Shown in pieces: positions 45,993 through 54,751 of a DNA stretch of 64,000 nt; position 1 is the stretch's first letter; every line of letters starts with the position of its first letter. Where the stretch lies: the NCBI RefSeq assembly GCF_020662265.1, contig NZ_VEWM01000010.1:248001-312000 (forward strand), given 5' to 3'. Made by a program: the position numbers and the translations under genes. This DNA comes from Psychrobacter sp. I-STPA6b (GTDB lineage: Bacteria > Pseudomonadota > Gammaproteobacteria > Pseudomonadales > Moraxellaceae). A model generated the notes under the pieces. It ran no database searches, had not been told where the DNA came from, and saw only the letters and a program-made list of their open reading frames with translations.

Positions 45993-47029
45993 AGCCAAGC
46001 TTTAAAATCGGGAGTAGAAATATCGGTTATGATTTTGCTCCTTTAGTAATTGCGGAAATTGGAATCAATCATGAAGGTTCTCTAGAAGTTGCTAAAGAGA
46101 TGGTAGATGCTGCTCATAGAGCAGGTGCAGAAATGGTTAAGCACCAGACGCACGTAGTAGAAGATGAAATGTCTGATGAAGCAAAATCAGTTATTCCTGG
46201 AAATGCAGATGTATCTATATATGAGATTATGGAACGTTGTGCTCTTAATGAAGAAGATGAGATAGCCTTAAAAGAATATGTGGAGTCTAAAGGTATGATG
46301 TTTATCAGCACGCCATTTTCTAGAGAAGCCGCTTATAGGCTTGAGAGAATGGGTGTAGAAGCTTATAAAATAGGTTCAGGAGAGTGTAATAACTATCCGT
46401 TGATTAAGCTGGTAGCTTCATTTGGCAAGCCAATTATCTTATCTACAGGCATGAATAGCATTGCCAGTATACAAAAATCAGTAGATATTTTAGAAGAAGC
46501 AGGTGTTCCTTATGCTTTATTACATTGTACAAATGTGTATCCAACACCCTATGAGTTAGTGCGGCTAGGTGGTATGGAAGAGTTAGAACAAGCATTTCCA
46601 AATGCTGTAGTAGGCCTATCAGATCATTGTGTTGATAATTATGCTTGTTTAGGTGCAGTAGCATTAGGAGCGAGTATATTAGAGCGTCACTTTACAGACA
46701 GTTATGACCGAGCTGGTCCAGATATTAACTGCTCTATGGATCCTGATGCGATGAGTGACCTCATTAAAGGTAGTAGAGCTATCGCTAAGGCTAGAGGTGG
46801 TAGTAAAGGAGCAGTAGATGAGGAGAAAGTCACCATAGATTTCGCCTTTGCTTCTGTCGTGGCTTATAAAGATATTCAAGAAGGCGAAGAACTTACTGAA
46901 GATAACTTATGGGTTAGACGTCCTGGTACTGGAGATTTTCTAGTTGATGAATATGACTCATTGATTGGTAAAGTAGCCAAAACTGATATTAAGAAAGGTG
47001 AACAATTAAAGAAAACTCAGGTGAGTTAA
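45989..47029 (+). CDS. neuB: N-acetylneuraminate synthase
   Basis: NeuB condenses ManNAc with phosphoenolpyruvate to N-acetylneuraminic acid. The 346-residue protein has a TIM-barrel domain (about 15-285), with [60 protein letters not shown] and ILSTGMNS. The C-terminal antifreeze-like SAF domain follows (about 290-346, with [13 protein letters not shown]). Long stretches match meningococcal SiaC as remembered, closer than to E. coli NeuB. That supports sialic rather than legionaminic acid. Third gene of the operon. Confidence 0.95.
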   Translation: MKPSFKIGSRNIGYDFAPLVIAEIGINHEGSLEVAKEMVDAAHRAGAEMVKHQTHVVEDEMSDEAKSVIPGNADVSIYEIMERCALNEEDEIALKEYVESKGMMFISTPFSREAAYRLERMGVEAYKIGSGECNNYPLIKLVASFGKPIILSTGMNSIASIQKSVDILEEAGVPYALLHCTNVYPTPYELVRLGGMEELEQAFPNAVVGLSDHCVDNYACLGAVALGASILERHFTDSYDRAGPDINCSMDPDAMSDLIKGSRAIAKARGGSKGAVDEEKVTIDFAFASVVAYKDIQEGEELTEDNLWVRRPGTGDFLVDEYDSLIGKVAKTDIKKGEQLKKTQVS

Positions 47030-47032
47030 GCA

Positions 47033-48133
47033 TTGAAAATTGCTTTTCTTTTTCAACGAGACTCTCATTTCAAAGCTGTTCATGCGACAGCTTTGAGAGT
47101 CTGTAAGCAATATAACTGTAAGGCAGATTTTATAGGTATTAATACAGACTTTAGTTCTGATAGTATGCCTAATGCAATTTATATTAATAATCATGATTTA
47201 AGTATACTATATAAATATGATTTTGTTATAGCTTGTTTAGGGGGCTACTTACTTAATATAGTTATAAAGTATCTTTCAGATACAAATGTTAGAGTTATTT
47301 CTTTGTTTCCTGGAATAGTAAGCCATTATCAGTTAGATGCTTTTATTAGCCGTCTGAATGCTGATCAAGTATGGCTAAACTCAAAAGCTGACTATCTATT
47401 ATACAAAAAAATATGTAAGATATTTAGAGTACCAAATAATTCAATTTTATATGGAATGAGTTGGTTAGATTTAGACTTGAAAAGGCAAAAACAACTTGCT
47501 GAGAAAAAAAATGTAGCTATTTTATTTGAACAAACTGAAATATTAAATACAGTAAAAAAAAGGAGAGAGTTAGCTAAAACTATAATGGAGTTAGTTGTGG
47601 CGAATCCTAATGTACTATTTAAGTATAAGATTAGGGATAATACTAAAGATTTATTTTTCATAGAATTAAGAGAAAATATTAGTCAGCTTGATAATGTGCA
47701 TATACTGGATGAGTTAGACAAAAAGACGATAGTATCTGCTTCTTGCTTTTTAAGTATATCGTCTTCTGCACTTATTGAAGGTCTTGTGTATGGAGTAAAT
47801 AGCTATATAATAAACAAAAATTTATTAGATAATTTTTCTCAAGAGTTCTATAAAGGTAGTAATTTAGAGCTTAATAGTTTGAAGCTATATTTAAATAATA
47901 CACAAGATTTATGTTTATACTGGTATGACTATAGAGTATCTCTACCAAGAAGAATAGTAGATTTAAAATGTATTATGAAGAAAAAAAAATCTCTATCTAC
48001 TAGACAGAGAGGGATATTAGCAATTAGAATTATGCTCATTAAGTTAATAATTCTATATCCAAAAATGAATTTTTCTATCCTAAGAGAAAAGCATATTAAG
48101 GTTATACAGAAATCACTAGAATATATAAGTTGA
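47033..48133 (+). CDS. Unknown capsule-locus protein, possibly glycosyltransferase-like
   Basis: The 366-residue protein begins MKIAFLFQRDSHFKAVHATAL and is very AT-rich in coding. VRVISLFPGIVSHY and SCFLSISSSALIEGLVYGVNS resemble the two-lobed GT-B fold, where a Ser/Thr-rich loop binds the nucleotide sugar donor. It may be related to the DUF6716 group, but I am not sure. The start is TTG at 47033, four bases after neuB; no good ATG is available. The gene ends overlapping the following frame. A role in capsule initiation, lipid linkage or side-chain addition is an inference from position. Confidence 0.6.
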   Translation: MKIAFLFQRDSHFKAVHATALRVCKQYNCKADFIGINTDFSSDSMPNAIYINNHDLSILYKYDFVIACLGGYLLNIVIKYLSDTNVRVISLFPGIVSHYQLDAFISRLNADQVWLNSKADYLLYKKICKIFRVPNNSILYGMSWLDLDLKRQKQLAEKKNVAILFEQTEILNTVKKRRELAKTIMELVVANPNVLFKYKIRDNTKDLFFIELRENISQLDNVHILDELDKKTIVSASCFLSISSSALIEGLVYGVNSYIINKNLLDNFSQEFYKGSNLELNSLKLYLNNTQDLCLYWYDYRVSLPRRIVDLKCIMKKKKSLSTRQRGILAIRIMLIKLIILYPKMNFSILREKHIKVIQKSLEYIS

Positions 48134-48141
48134 ATTTTATT

Positions 48142-49440
48142 ATGAGTAAACAGAATATAAGACTTATTAAAAATAATGCTATCTTTTATGAACAGGATGG
48201 GAAACATAGAATTAATAAAACTGATAACTTATTTGTTTTAACCCATTTAGGGCAGCTAAAACAAATGGAGGCATTAATTCAGTTAAAGAATATAAAAAAT
48301 AATAGTCTAGTTGTACTTTATACGTATAGAAACTTAGTGGTGCCACAGGTGGTACACGATCAGTATTCTAGCTGTTTTAAACAAGCTATATTTATGGAAA
48401 TCCCTTTTGGAGTAAATAAACTGGATTTTATAAAATTATATAAGTTAGAGAAGCAATACAAAAATCTTATTAAATTTTGTAAATCTTCAACTATATATCT
48501 AAATAGTTTTGAAGGTCATTATGCCATTTTAACTTCAATTGCAAAAAGCAATAATATGAAAGTTATTTTAGTAGAAGAAGGTACTGCAACATATAAACTT
48601 AAGTTAAGCAATAACACAGAAAGTAGAGATGTAGAAAAATATTTAGACGCAACACTATTACAGAGTAAGTTTATGCAGACAGTTGGACAAACACAGGTAT
48701 TTAAAAAAGCTTTTAAGTTTTATAAATATAATAAAGAACTATATGGGCAGACCAAAAGATTTGTTAATGATGTGATAACTGATGAAAAAGTTCAAAAAGA
48801 TTTAATTAAACTAGTAGGTACTAAGCATCTAAAAGCATCTCTCCAACCATTTAAAGGTTTTGATAAGGTATATGCAAGTTACCCTGAACTTATTAGGGAT
48901 AGTTTTGGAGTTCAAGATGTAGACTATTTTTTAATACATGAAGTAACCCATGAGCATGCTATAGAAGATGCTAAAAAAGTCATTGAACGATATGGAATAA
49001 CAGAAAAAGATACTTTATATGTTAGTCAAAGATATCATTTGGATCCTGAGCAGTACTCTAAAACAGTTGGGTCTATTTTGATGCGTATCACGAGAGAGGA
49101 TCAGAAAGTTTTTATTAAGTTACACCCTAAAGAGAGTAAAAAAGTATATGATGCTTTTAAATACTTAGAATTTGCTTCTAATGGTAAGTTTATAGTAATA
49201 GAAGATAGTCAGTTTTTGATTGAGTCAGTGGTTAAAATAAGTAAATTAAGTCAGTTAATAGGATTGACTTCAACTACATTAGTTTACGGTTCTTTGATCT
49301 CACCTAATACTAAATCAATATCTATTGCAAATGAACTTATAAAGATGTTGCCAAATAATAAAGAGAACCAAAAAGGTATAGATGTTATTAAACAACATCT
49401 AGAAATTATAAGAATATTTGAAAACATAGAATTTAGATAG
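48142..49440 (+). CDS. Polysialyltransferase, NeuS/SiaD family (GT38-like)
   Basis: The 432-residue protein resembles bacterial polysialyltransferases such as E. coli NeuS. Matching parts are FVLTHLGQLKQMEALIQL near 30-47, the EEG motif E145-E146-G147 in LVEEGTATYK, YVSQRYHLDPEQYS, the CMP-binding HP motif at H328-P329 in IKLHPKESKK, and the Ser/Thr motif at 376-379 in LIGLTSTTLVYGSL. These enzymes extend sialic acid chains from CMP-sialic acid at the inner membrane. Linkage (alpha-2,8, alpha-2,9 or alternating) cannot be read from the sequence. ATG 48142 is preferred over TTG 48130; the ribosome binding site is weak. Confidence 0.87.
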   Translation: MSKQNIRLIKNNAIFYEQDGKHRINKTDNLFVLTHLGQLKQMEALIQLKNIKNNSLVVLYTYRNLVVPQVVHDQYSSCFKQAIFMEIPFGVNKLDFIKLYKLEKQYKNLIKFCKSSTIYLNSFEGHYAILTSIAKSNNMKVILVEEGTATYKLKLSNNTESRDVEKYLDATLLQSKFMQTVGQTQVFKKAFKFYKYNKELYGQTKRFVNDVITDEKVQKDLIKLVGTKHLKASLQPFKGFDKVYASYPELIRDSFGVQDVDYFLIHEVTHEHAIEDAKKVIERYGITEKDTLYVSQRYHLDPEQYSKTVGSILMRITREDQKVFIKLHPKESKKVYDAFKYLEFASNGKFIVIEDSQFLIESVVKISKLSQLIGLTSTTLVYGSLISPNTKSISIANELIKMLPNNKENQKGIDVIKQHLEIIRIFENIEFR

Positions 49441-49485
49441 ATTTATTTCTATAATTCATTAGTTCAATAATAGTAAGGGCTAATT

Positions 49486-50142
49486 ATGATTAAAGTAGTT
49501 GATAAAGGAAACTTTAATATCATTAAAGTTAATAAGATGAATCACCAGTCAAAAAATTCATCTATTCAAATTTTAGGGAATAATAATACAGTATATATCG
49601 AATCAAGATGTTCATTCACGAATTTTCGTTTGATTATACGTGGTGATAATAATCATGTAACTATTAAAAGAGGGACATGGTTTCTGGGAGGTGCAATTTC
49701 TATGGCAAGCTTTTCGAAGCTTGAGATAGGTGAAAGAAGTAGCTTTGGGGATCGTTTAGAGTTTGTTATTGAGTCAGCTAAAGTACTTATAGGAAACGAT
49801 TGTATGGCTGCAGCAGGTTTAACAATCCGTACTACAGATACCCATGGTATTTATAGTTTGGATAGTGGTAAATTACTTAATAGACCAACGGATGTTATTA
49901 TTGGAGACTATATATGGTTTGGTAAGAATGTAACTGTTCTAAAAGGTGCTACGATAGGTGCTTGTAATATCATAGCTATGGAAAGTTTGTTTACTAAATC
50001 ATCGGGTACATTTGAACTATGGGGAGGACGACCTGCTAGGAGAATCCGTGAAAATGTAATGTGGTCTAAATCAGCGCATCTAAATAGTATTCAAGATGAT
50101 AAATATGCACAAATGTATATTGAGAAATATAAAGGCAGATAA
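49486..50142 (+). CDS. Left-handed beta-helix acetyltransferase, probable sialic acid O-acetyltransferase
   Basis: The 218-residue protein has hexapeptide repeats typical of left-handed beta-helix acetyl-CoA-dependent transferases. The region TTDTHGIYSLDSGKLLNRPTD and DVIIGDYIWFGKNVTVLKGAT resembles meningococcal OatWY, which O-acetylates sialic acid capsules. H120 and W144 are at the positions of the His and Trp used by OatWY. The C-terminus is WGGRPARRIRENVMW. Substrate is inferred from family and context. The next gene overlaps its stop by one base. Confidence 0.82.
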   Translation: MIKVVDKGNFNIIKVNKMNHQSKNSSIQILGNNNTVYIESRCSFTNFRLIIRGDNNHVTIKRGTWFLGGAISMASFSKLEIGERSSFGDRLEFVIESAKVLIGNDCMAAAGLTIRTTDTHGIYSLDSGKLLNRPTDVIIGDYIWFGKNVTVLKGATIGACNIIAMESLFTKSSGTFELWGGRPARRIRENVMWSKSAHLNSIQDDKYAQMYIEKYKGR

Positions 50143-50993
50143 TGAAAGAAATTAATATTGGTTTACCTAACTGTTATAAGTCAGTATATAAAAGGCACGA
50201 TAGTGAAAACTTGGTAATTACTTTTACGCCTACTAATGGTTATTTTTTATACCATAATGATTTGAATGCTCATAAAATATGTATTAGTACTTCTCGACCA
50301 AACTACTATATATATAATCCAGGTAGTGCTTGTAAGAGATTAATTAGTTATATAAAAACACTAAATATAAAAAATATTATCGTCATTGGAAGTAGTAAGG
50401 CTGGATTGGCAAGCTTGTTATGGGGAGAGCTTCTTCATAGAGGGCTATCCAATAGATATAATATTTTTGTATTATCTTTTAGCCCTCAGACTTTACTATA
50501 TCCTTTTAATGATAGACTGTATTTCCCCTCATATCAGAAGTTAGTTAATATGATTAATAACAATAAAGGTATGTTAAAATGTGCTGAAAATTATGGGGAT
50601 ATTAATAATATATTAGCGAATTCTTCGTTAGAAGGCATTGTGATTTATCCTAAATTAAACTTATGTGATAAAGAAGAGGCAGAAAGAATTTGTGCTACAA
50701 ACATCAGATTGGTTGGATTGGAATATCCCTTGCATGGATCTTTTGTGCCATTTATGAAACAGGCAAAGGATCCAGAGGCACTTAAGCAAATGGTAAGTAA
50801 AATATATAAAAATGCTAAACAAGATCAGGATTTGAAAGTAACTATACCATCTACTGAAACTGAGCTTTTAAATATTATTTCTTCTATTAAGGCCCCAACA
50901 ATTGAAGAGTTATGTCAAGCTGTATTTTTTTCGATGAATAATAAAAGGGAACTAAAAAATTATACATATGTTAAAGGTTTAGGACTAGTATAG
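50142..50993 (+). CDS. Unknown capsule-locus protein, possibly alpha/beta-hydrolase-like
   Basis: The 283-residue protein has no signal peptide. IKNIIVIGSSKAGLASLLWGELL (about 79-101) contains a GxSxxG-type turn after a beta strand, which resembles the nucleophile elbow of alpha/beta hydrolases. LEYPLHGSFVPFM (about 196-208) could carry the His. The acid residue cannot be assigned. The ATG at 50142 overlaps the stop of the acetyltransferase gene (TAATG), so the two are coupled, hinting at a shared role such as ester removal or chain modification. I do not recognise the family. It ends convergent with, and overlapping by nine bases, the KpsC-like gene. Confidence 0.6.
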   Translation: MKEINIGLPNCYKSVYKRHDSENLVITFTPTNGYFLYHNDLNAHKICISTSRPNYYIYNPGSACKRLISYIKTLNIKNIIVIGSSKAGLASLLWGELLHRGLSNRYNIFVLSFSPQTLLYPFNDRLYFPSYQKLVNMINNNKGMLKCAENYGDINNILANSSLEGIVIYPKLNLCDKEEAERICATNIRLVGLEYPLHGSFVPFMKQAKDPEALKQMVSKIYKNAKQDQDLKVTIPSTETELLNIISSIKAPTIEELCQAVFFSMNNKRELKNYTYVKGLGLV

Positions 50994-51962
50994 ACCTGTT
51001 GTATAAATATAATTTAAGAATATAATGCAGAATAATTTATGTATGTATTGATTGTTATTATATAGATAAAAAGGTCGCCCTAATGTGGTGACCTTTTTTC
51101 CTCTTAGCAATGCCTCAAACCCACCTAATGAGGTAATGGTATAAACATGATCTATCGTCTCTAGTGCATCGACTAAATGTATGGGCTGGGCTAAAATCAG
51201 GCAATTTAATGACTGTAAAGTATCTAGAAGGTTTGTATCTTCTAGGGTCATTGGATGAGGCTTTACGATGATTTGTGCATTGGGGTTATCTTTAATTGCC
51301 TGTTTGGTGACGTCAAGTAAAGTGATATTTTCTCCACCACCATATTTTATTGCATCGTCATTGGGTACTTGTCCCAATATTAAGATACGTTTACCAGTTT
51401 TTTTTCCATATATGGGTTTGACATCTACATAGGGTTGGTGATTATATTTACTCACTCTGTGTGATAAATAATAATCTAACATTTCTTGTGCTAAATCCTC
51501 ATCATATCCTGTTTGTTCAAAGTCAAAGTTAGCAATTAAATCTGTTAAGTCATTAGGTCTGGTTGTATCAAAATAAGGTGCTTGTGAATCCATTACAATG
51601 GATAAAGGCGGTGTGTTAGAGTCAGCAACTGGTGCAGAGCGGATAAAGCCATCTTCTAAAAAAAAGATATCTAGATTATGTTTGCGTACATAATTAATAA
51701 AAAAATCAGGTGCTTTATACCCCCAAATATATATGACAGGGTTAGTGTATTTAATAAAAGGTAGCAATAAGGTATAAAAATATTTTTTGTTAAAGTGGCG
51801 CTGTATTTGTACATGCTTATCTTCTAATACCCAATCTGCCACTACATCTTTCCATGGTAACATGCCTACTACCAATGCTAAGCGTTTATTGGGTTCTTTC
51901 TGGTAAATTTGTAAGCCTTGAAACAGTGGTAAGATATAGTATTTGATATTAGAATTTGCCAT
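50985..51962 (-). pseudogene. KpsC-like capsule Kdo transferase, truncated at the C-terminus
   Basis: The 325-codon frame matches one KpsC/LipB-type domain, which builds the Kdo linker of group 2 capsules. Recognisable parts are IYIWGYKAPDFFINYV, FFLEDGFIRSAPVADS, IIVKPHPMT, and TSLGGFEALLRGKKVTTLGRPFY. In the family the last motif continues with an Ala-Gly-Trp-Gly segment and about 50-100 more residues. Here, after Tyr (about 51066), the frame runs through unrelated AT-rich DNA to a stop. The 3' part was probably lost when the capsule cassette was exchanged. ATG 51962 is preferred over GTG 51971. A residual function cannot be excluded. Confidence 0.7.
51067..51099. terminator. Bidirectional terminator at the end of the capsule operon
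   Basis: AAAAAGGTC (51068-51076) and GACCTTTTT (51090-51098) pair around a 13-base loop. On the plus strand it ends the capsule operon 74 bp after the last gene. On the minus strand it lies inside the 3' part of the KpsC-like gene, where it also encodes the conserved residues VTTLGRPF. Confidence 0.75.
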
Positions 51963-52044
51963 AACTGTCACACAAAAAATATGACATTATGATACGCTAA
52001 GTATTATTAACTTTAAACCAAAATTACATTTGTTAAATAAGACT

Positions 52045-52935
52045 ATGACAAACTCTTCTTACTACATACAGCCCATCACCCACGCCATTATTCCAGTCGC
52101 AGGCTTTGGTACGCGTATGTTACCACTATCAAAGTCTGTACCTAAAGAGCTATTACCGCTGGGTAACCGTCCTGCCATTCATTACGTTGTAGAAGAAGCA
52201 ATTGCTGCAGGTATCAAGCACATTGTACTTGTTGGGCATGCTCAAAAGTCAGCCATTGAAAACTATTTTGATATCAACGCAGAATTAGATAACCAATTAC
52301 GAGCAAAAGGTAAAAATGAATTAGCAGATAGCCTAAATTGGTTACCTGATGATGTGTCAGTATCCATGATACGTCAAGGTAAGCCATTAGGTCTGGGGCA
52401 TGCCGTATTATCTGCTCGTCCTATTATTGGTAATCATGACTTTGCTGTATTATTGCCTGATGTGGTGTTAAATCCATTTGCTACGGATATGGCTCAAGAT
52501 AACTTGGCATTTATGCTACAAGAGTTTGTTAAAAATAGATGCTCACAAATTTTGGTCAGTGAGGTAGCAGACAGTGACGTGCATAAATATGGTATTGCTA
52601 AGTTAAGCTCAAAAGATGATTTGCAAAACATTGTATCTGATAGTAATCGTAGCTTTGCAGTATCAGGATTTGTAGAAAAGCCTGCTTTGGCTGATGCCCC
52701 ATCAAATTTAGCTGTAGTTGGACGCTATGTATTTAGTAATGAGATTTTTGATTATTTAGCAAAAATTCAACCTTCAGTTGGTGGTGAGATACAGCTTACC
52801 GATGCTATTGATGCCTTGATTAGTACTCAAGGTGTACAGGTAACAACCATGAAGGGTAATAGCTTTGATGCAGGTGATATGACCAGTTATATGCAGGCAT
52901 TTATCTATTTTGCTCAAAAGCAGTTAGCTGATTAA
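52045..52935 (+). CDS. galU: UTP-glucose-1-phosphate uridylyltransferase
   Basis: GalU makes UDP-glucose from glucose 1-phosphate and UTP. The 296-residue protein has the nucleotide-binding start AIIPVAGFGTRMLPLSKSVPKE, with VEEAIAAGIKHIVLV, QGKPLGLGHAVL, LLPDVVL, and FVEKP followed by GRYVFSNEIFDYL. The frame begins at TTG 52030 but ATG 52045 fits the family. It is followed by pgi after 34 bp. In Acinetobacter, galU opens the conserved sugar module at the edge of capsule loci; the same position is seen here. Confidence 0.96.
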   Translation: MTNSSYYIQPITHAIIPVAGFGTRMLPLSKSVPKELLPLGNRPAIHYVVEEAIAAGIKHIVLVGHAQKSAIENYFDINAELDNQLRAKGKNELADSLNWLPDDVSVSMIRQGKPLGLGHAVLSARPIIGNHDFAVLLPDVVLNPFATDMAQDNLAFMLQEFVKNRCSQILVSEVADSDVHKYGIAKLSSKDDLQNIVSDSNRSFAVSGFVEKPALADAPSNLAVVGRYVFSNEIFDYLAKIQPSVGGEIQLTDAIDALISTQGVQVTTMKGNSFDAGDMTSYMQAFIYFAQKQLAD

Positions 52936-52969
52936 AAGTAAAAGCAGGAATAAGAATAAAATAAGGTAA

Positions 52970-54700
52970 ATGATGACCCAGCTTCAATCTATTAGCCATC
53001 AAACATTAGCAAGCTGGCAGAAATTAGAGCAATTAGCCAAGAAAGATTGGTCGTTGGTACAGTTGTTTGTTGATGATGCAAATCAAGGGCATAAGAGAAT
53101 AGATAAATTTTGTATTCAATCACAAGGTATCTATTTTGATTATGCCAAACAGTGCATTGATGATGAAGTTCATCAAGCATTATTAAATTTAGCAAAAGAT
53201 TGCCAACTGAAAGCTCGTATTGACTCACTGCTTAAAGGGGAAAAGGTCAATATCAGTGAAAATCGTTCGGCACTGCATACGGCTTTGCGATTGCCAAAGT
53301 CAGCAAGTCTATCTGTTGACGGGCAAGATGTGGTACAAGCTGTGCATGAGAGTTTAAATCGTGCTGAGCAGATGGTTACTCGTATTCGTGAGAAGCTATG
53401 GCGTGGGTATTCGGGTAAGGCAATTACCGATGTAATTAATATTGGTGTGGGGGGCTCAGACTTAGGTCCTTTAATGGCCGCTACTGCACTCGATAGTTTT
53501 GCAGATACGGATGTACAAGTACATTTTATTTCTAATATGGACGGCAAGCAGTTGGGTAGCTTGCTTGATAAGCTTAATCCTGAAACTTCATTATTTATTA
53601 TTTCATCAAAATCCTTTGGTACGGTGGATACCTTATCCAATGCACAAACAGCATTAACTTGGTTGCTTAAAACAGGGGCAAGTCGTCAGTCTATTTTACG
53701 TCGTCATTTTATTGGTATTTCTGCCAATTTATCCAAAATGAGTGAGTGGGGCATTTATCCTGATAATCAGTTGGCATTGTGGCAGTGGGTGGGTGGTCGA
53801 TTTTCAATGTGGTCAGCGATTGGTTTAGCGATTGCTATTCGTATTGGTATGTCAGGGTTTCGTGAGATGTTGGCAGGGGCAAATGCAATGGATAAACATT
53901 TTGCTACTACTGATTTTTCACAGAATTTGCCTGTCATGCTTGGTTTAATTGGGGTATGGAACAGTACATTTTTAAACATTCATGCCCATACGGTATTGCC
54001 TTATGATGGTCGTTTGCGTTACTTGCCCAGTTATTTGACCCAGCTTGAGATGGAAAGTAATGGTAAGTCAGTAACCATAAATGGTGAGCAAGTGGATTAT
54101 TCGACCTCACCCATATTGTGGGGTGAGATTGGTTCAAATGCTCAACATGCCTTTTACCAATTATTACATCAAGGCACACAGCAAGTATCTTGTGACTTTA
54201 TTGCTTGTGTTGATGGTGATAACTATTATTCCAATAAAGCAACTGAAAATCATCAAGAAAAATCTGCTGAATTACAACATCAACATAACTTATCTCTTGC
54301 AAACTGTTTGGCACAAAGTCGTGTATTAGCATTTGGTAATCAAGCTGTTACTGAAAAATCAGAAGTGGCGATTGTATCAGCTCATAAATCAGAGTTAGAT
54401 AAGTTTAAACGTTATCGGGGCAATCAACCTTCAACGACTATTTTATTGGACAGTTTGACACCAAGAAGCTTAGGTGCATTGATTGCACTTTATGAACACA
54501 AAGTCTATGTTATGGCAAGTATTTGGAATATTAACCCATTTGACCAATGGGGCGTAGAAATGGGTAAAAAAATGGCAGATAGTGTATATAGTGAGCTAGT
54601 AAATAATAAGACAGCTATTAACCAATCTTGCCGATCATTTGATGCATCAACAGATGCTCTTTTAGCACATATTAAGCAGATTACTGCTATTCGAAAATAA
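52970..54700 (+). CDS. pgi: Glucose-6-phosphate isomerase
   Basis: Pgi interconverts glucose 6-phosphate and fructose 6-phosphate, feeding both glycolysis and UDP-GlcNAc synthesis. The 576-residue protein is a little longer than E. coli Pgi. Family signatures are VINIGVGGSDLGPLMA, FISNMDGKQLG, the box WVGGRFSMWSAIGLAIAI, LPYDGRLRYLPSYLTQLEMESNGK, and near the end NPFDQWGVEMGKKMA. Two ATG codons (52970 and 52973) can start it. It lies between galU and the inactive dehydrogenase paralogue, all on the plus strand. Confidence 0.97.
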   Translation: MMTQLQSISHQTLASWQKLEQLAKKDWSLVQLFVDDANQGHKRIDKFCIQSQGIYFDYAKQCIDDEVHQALLNLAKDCQLKARIDSLLKGEKVNISENRSALHTALRLPKSASLSVDGQDVVQAVHESLNRAEQMVTRIREKLWRGYSGKAITDVINIGVGGSDLGPLMAATALDSFADTDVQVHFISNMDGKQLGSLLDKLNPETSLFIISSKSFGTVDTLSNAQTALTWLLKTGASRQSILRRHFIGISANLSKMSEWGIYPDNQLALWQWVGGRFSMWSAIGLAIAIRIGMSGFREMLAGANAMDKHFATTDFSQNLPVMLGLIGVWNSTFLNIHAHTVLPYDGRLRYLPSYLTQLEMESNGKSVTINGEQVDYSTSPILWGEIGSNAQHAFYQLLHQGTQQVSCDFIACVDGDNYYSNKATENHQEKSAELQHQHNLSLANCLAQSRVLAFGNQAVTEKSEVAIVSAHKSELDKFKRYRGNQPSTTILLDSLTPRSLGALIALYEHKVYVMASIWNINPFDQWGVEMGKKMADSVYSELVNNKTAINQSCRSFDASTDALLAHIKQITAIRK

Positions 54701-54751
54701 GACAGTATTGATAACTCAATATTTATTTTAAGTTTTGTGGATATATATACT

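Noticed and set aside
44172..47029. Legionaminic or pseudaminic acid pathway instead of sialic acid
   Set aside because: The dehydratase, aminotransferase and acetyltransferase genes of those pathways are absent, NeuB and NeuA resemble meningococcal sialic acid enzymes, and a polysialyltransferase-like gene follows.
53173..53640. Minus-strand frame of 155 codons opposite pgi
   Set aside because: Rich in Ser and Cys in a pattern typical of antisense frames, with no start signal; pgi is certain on the plus strand.
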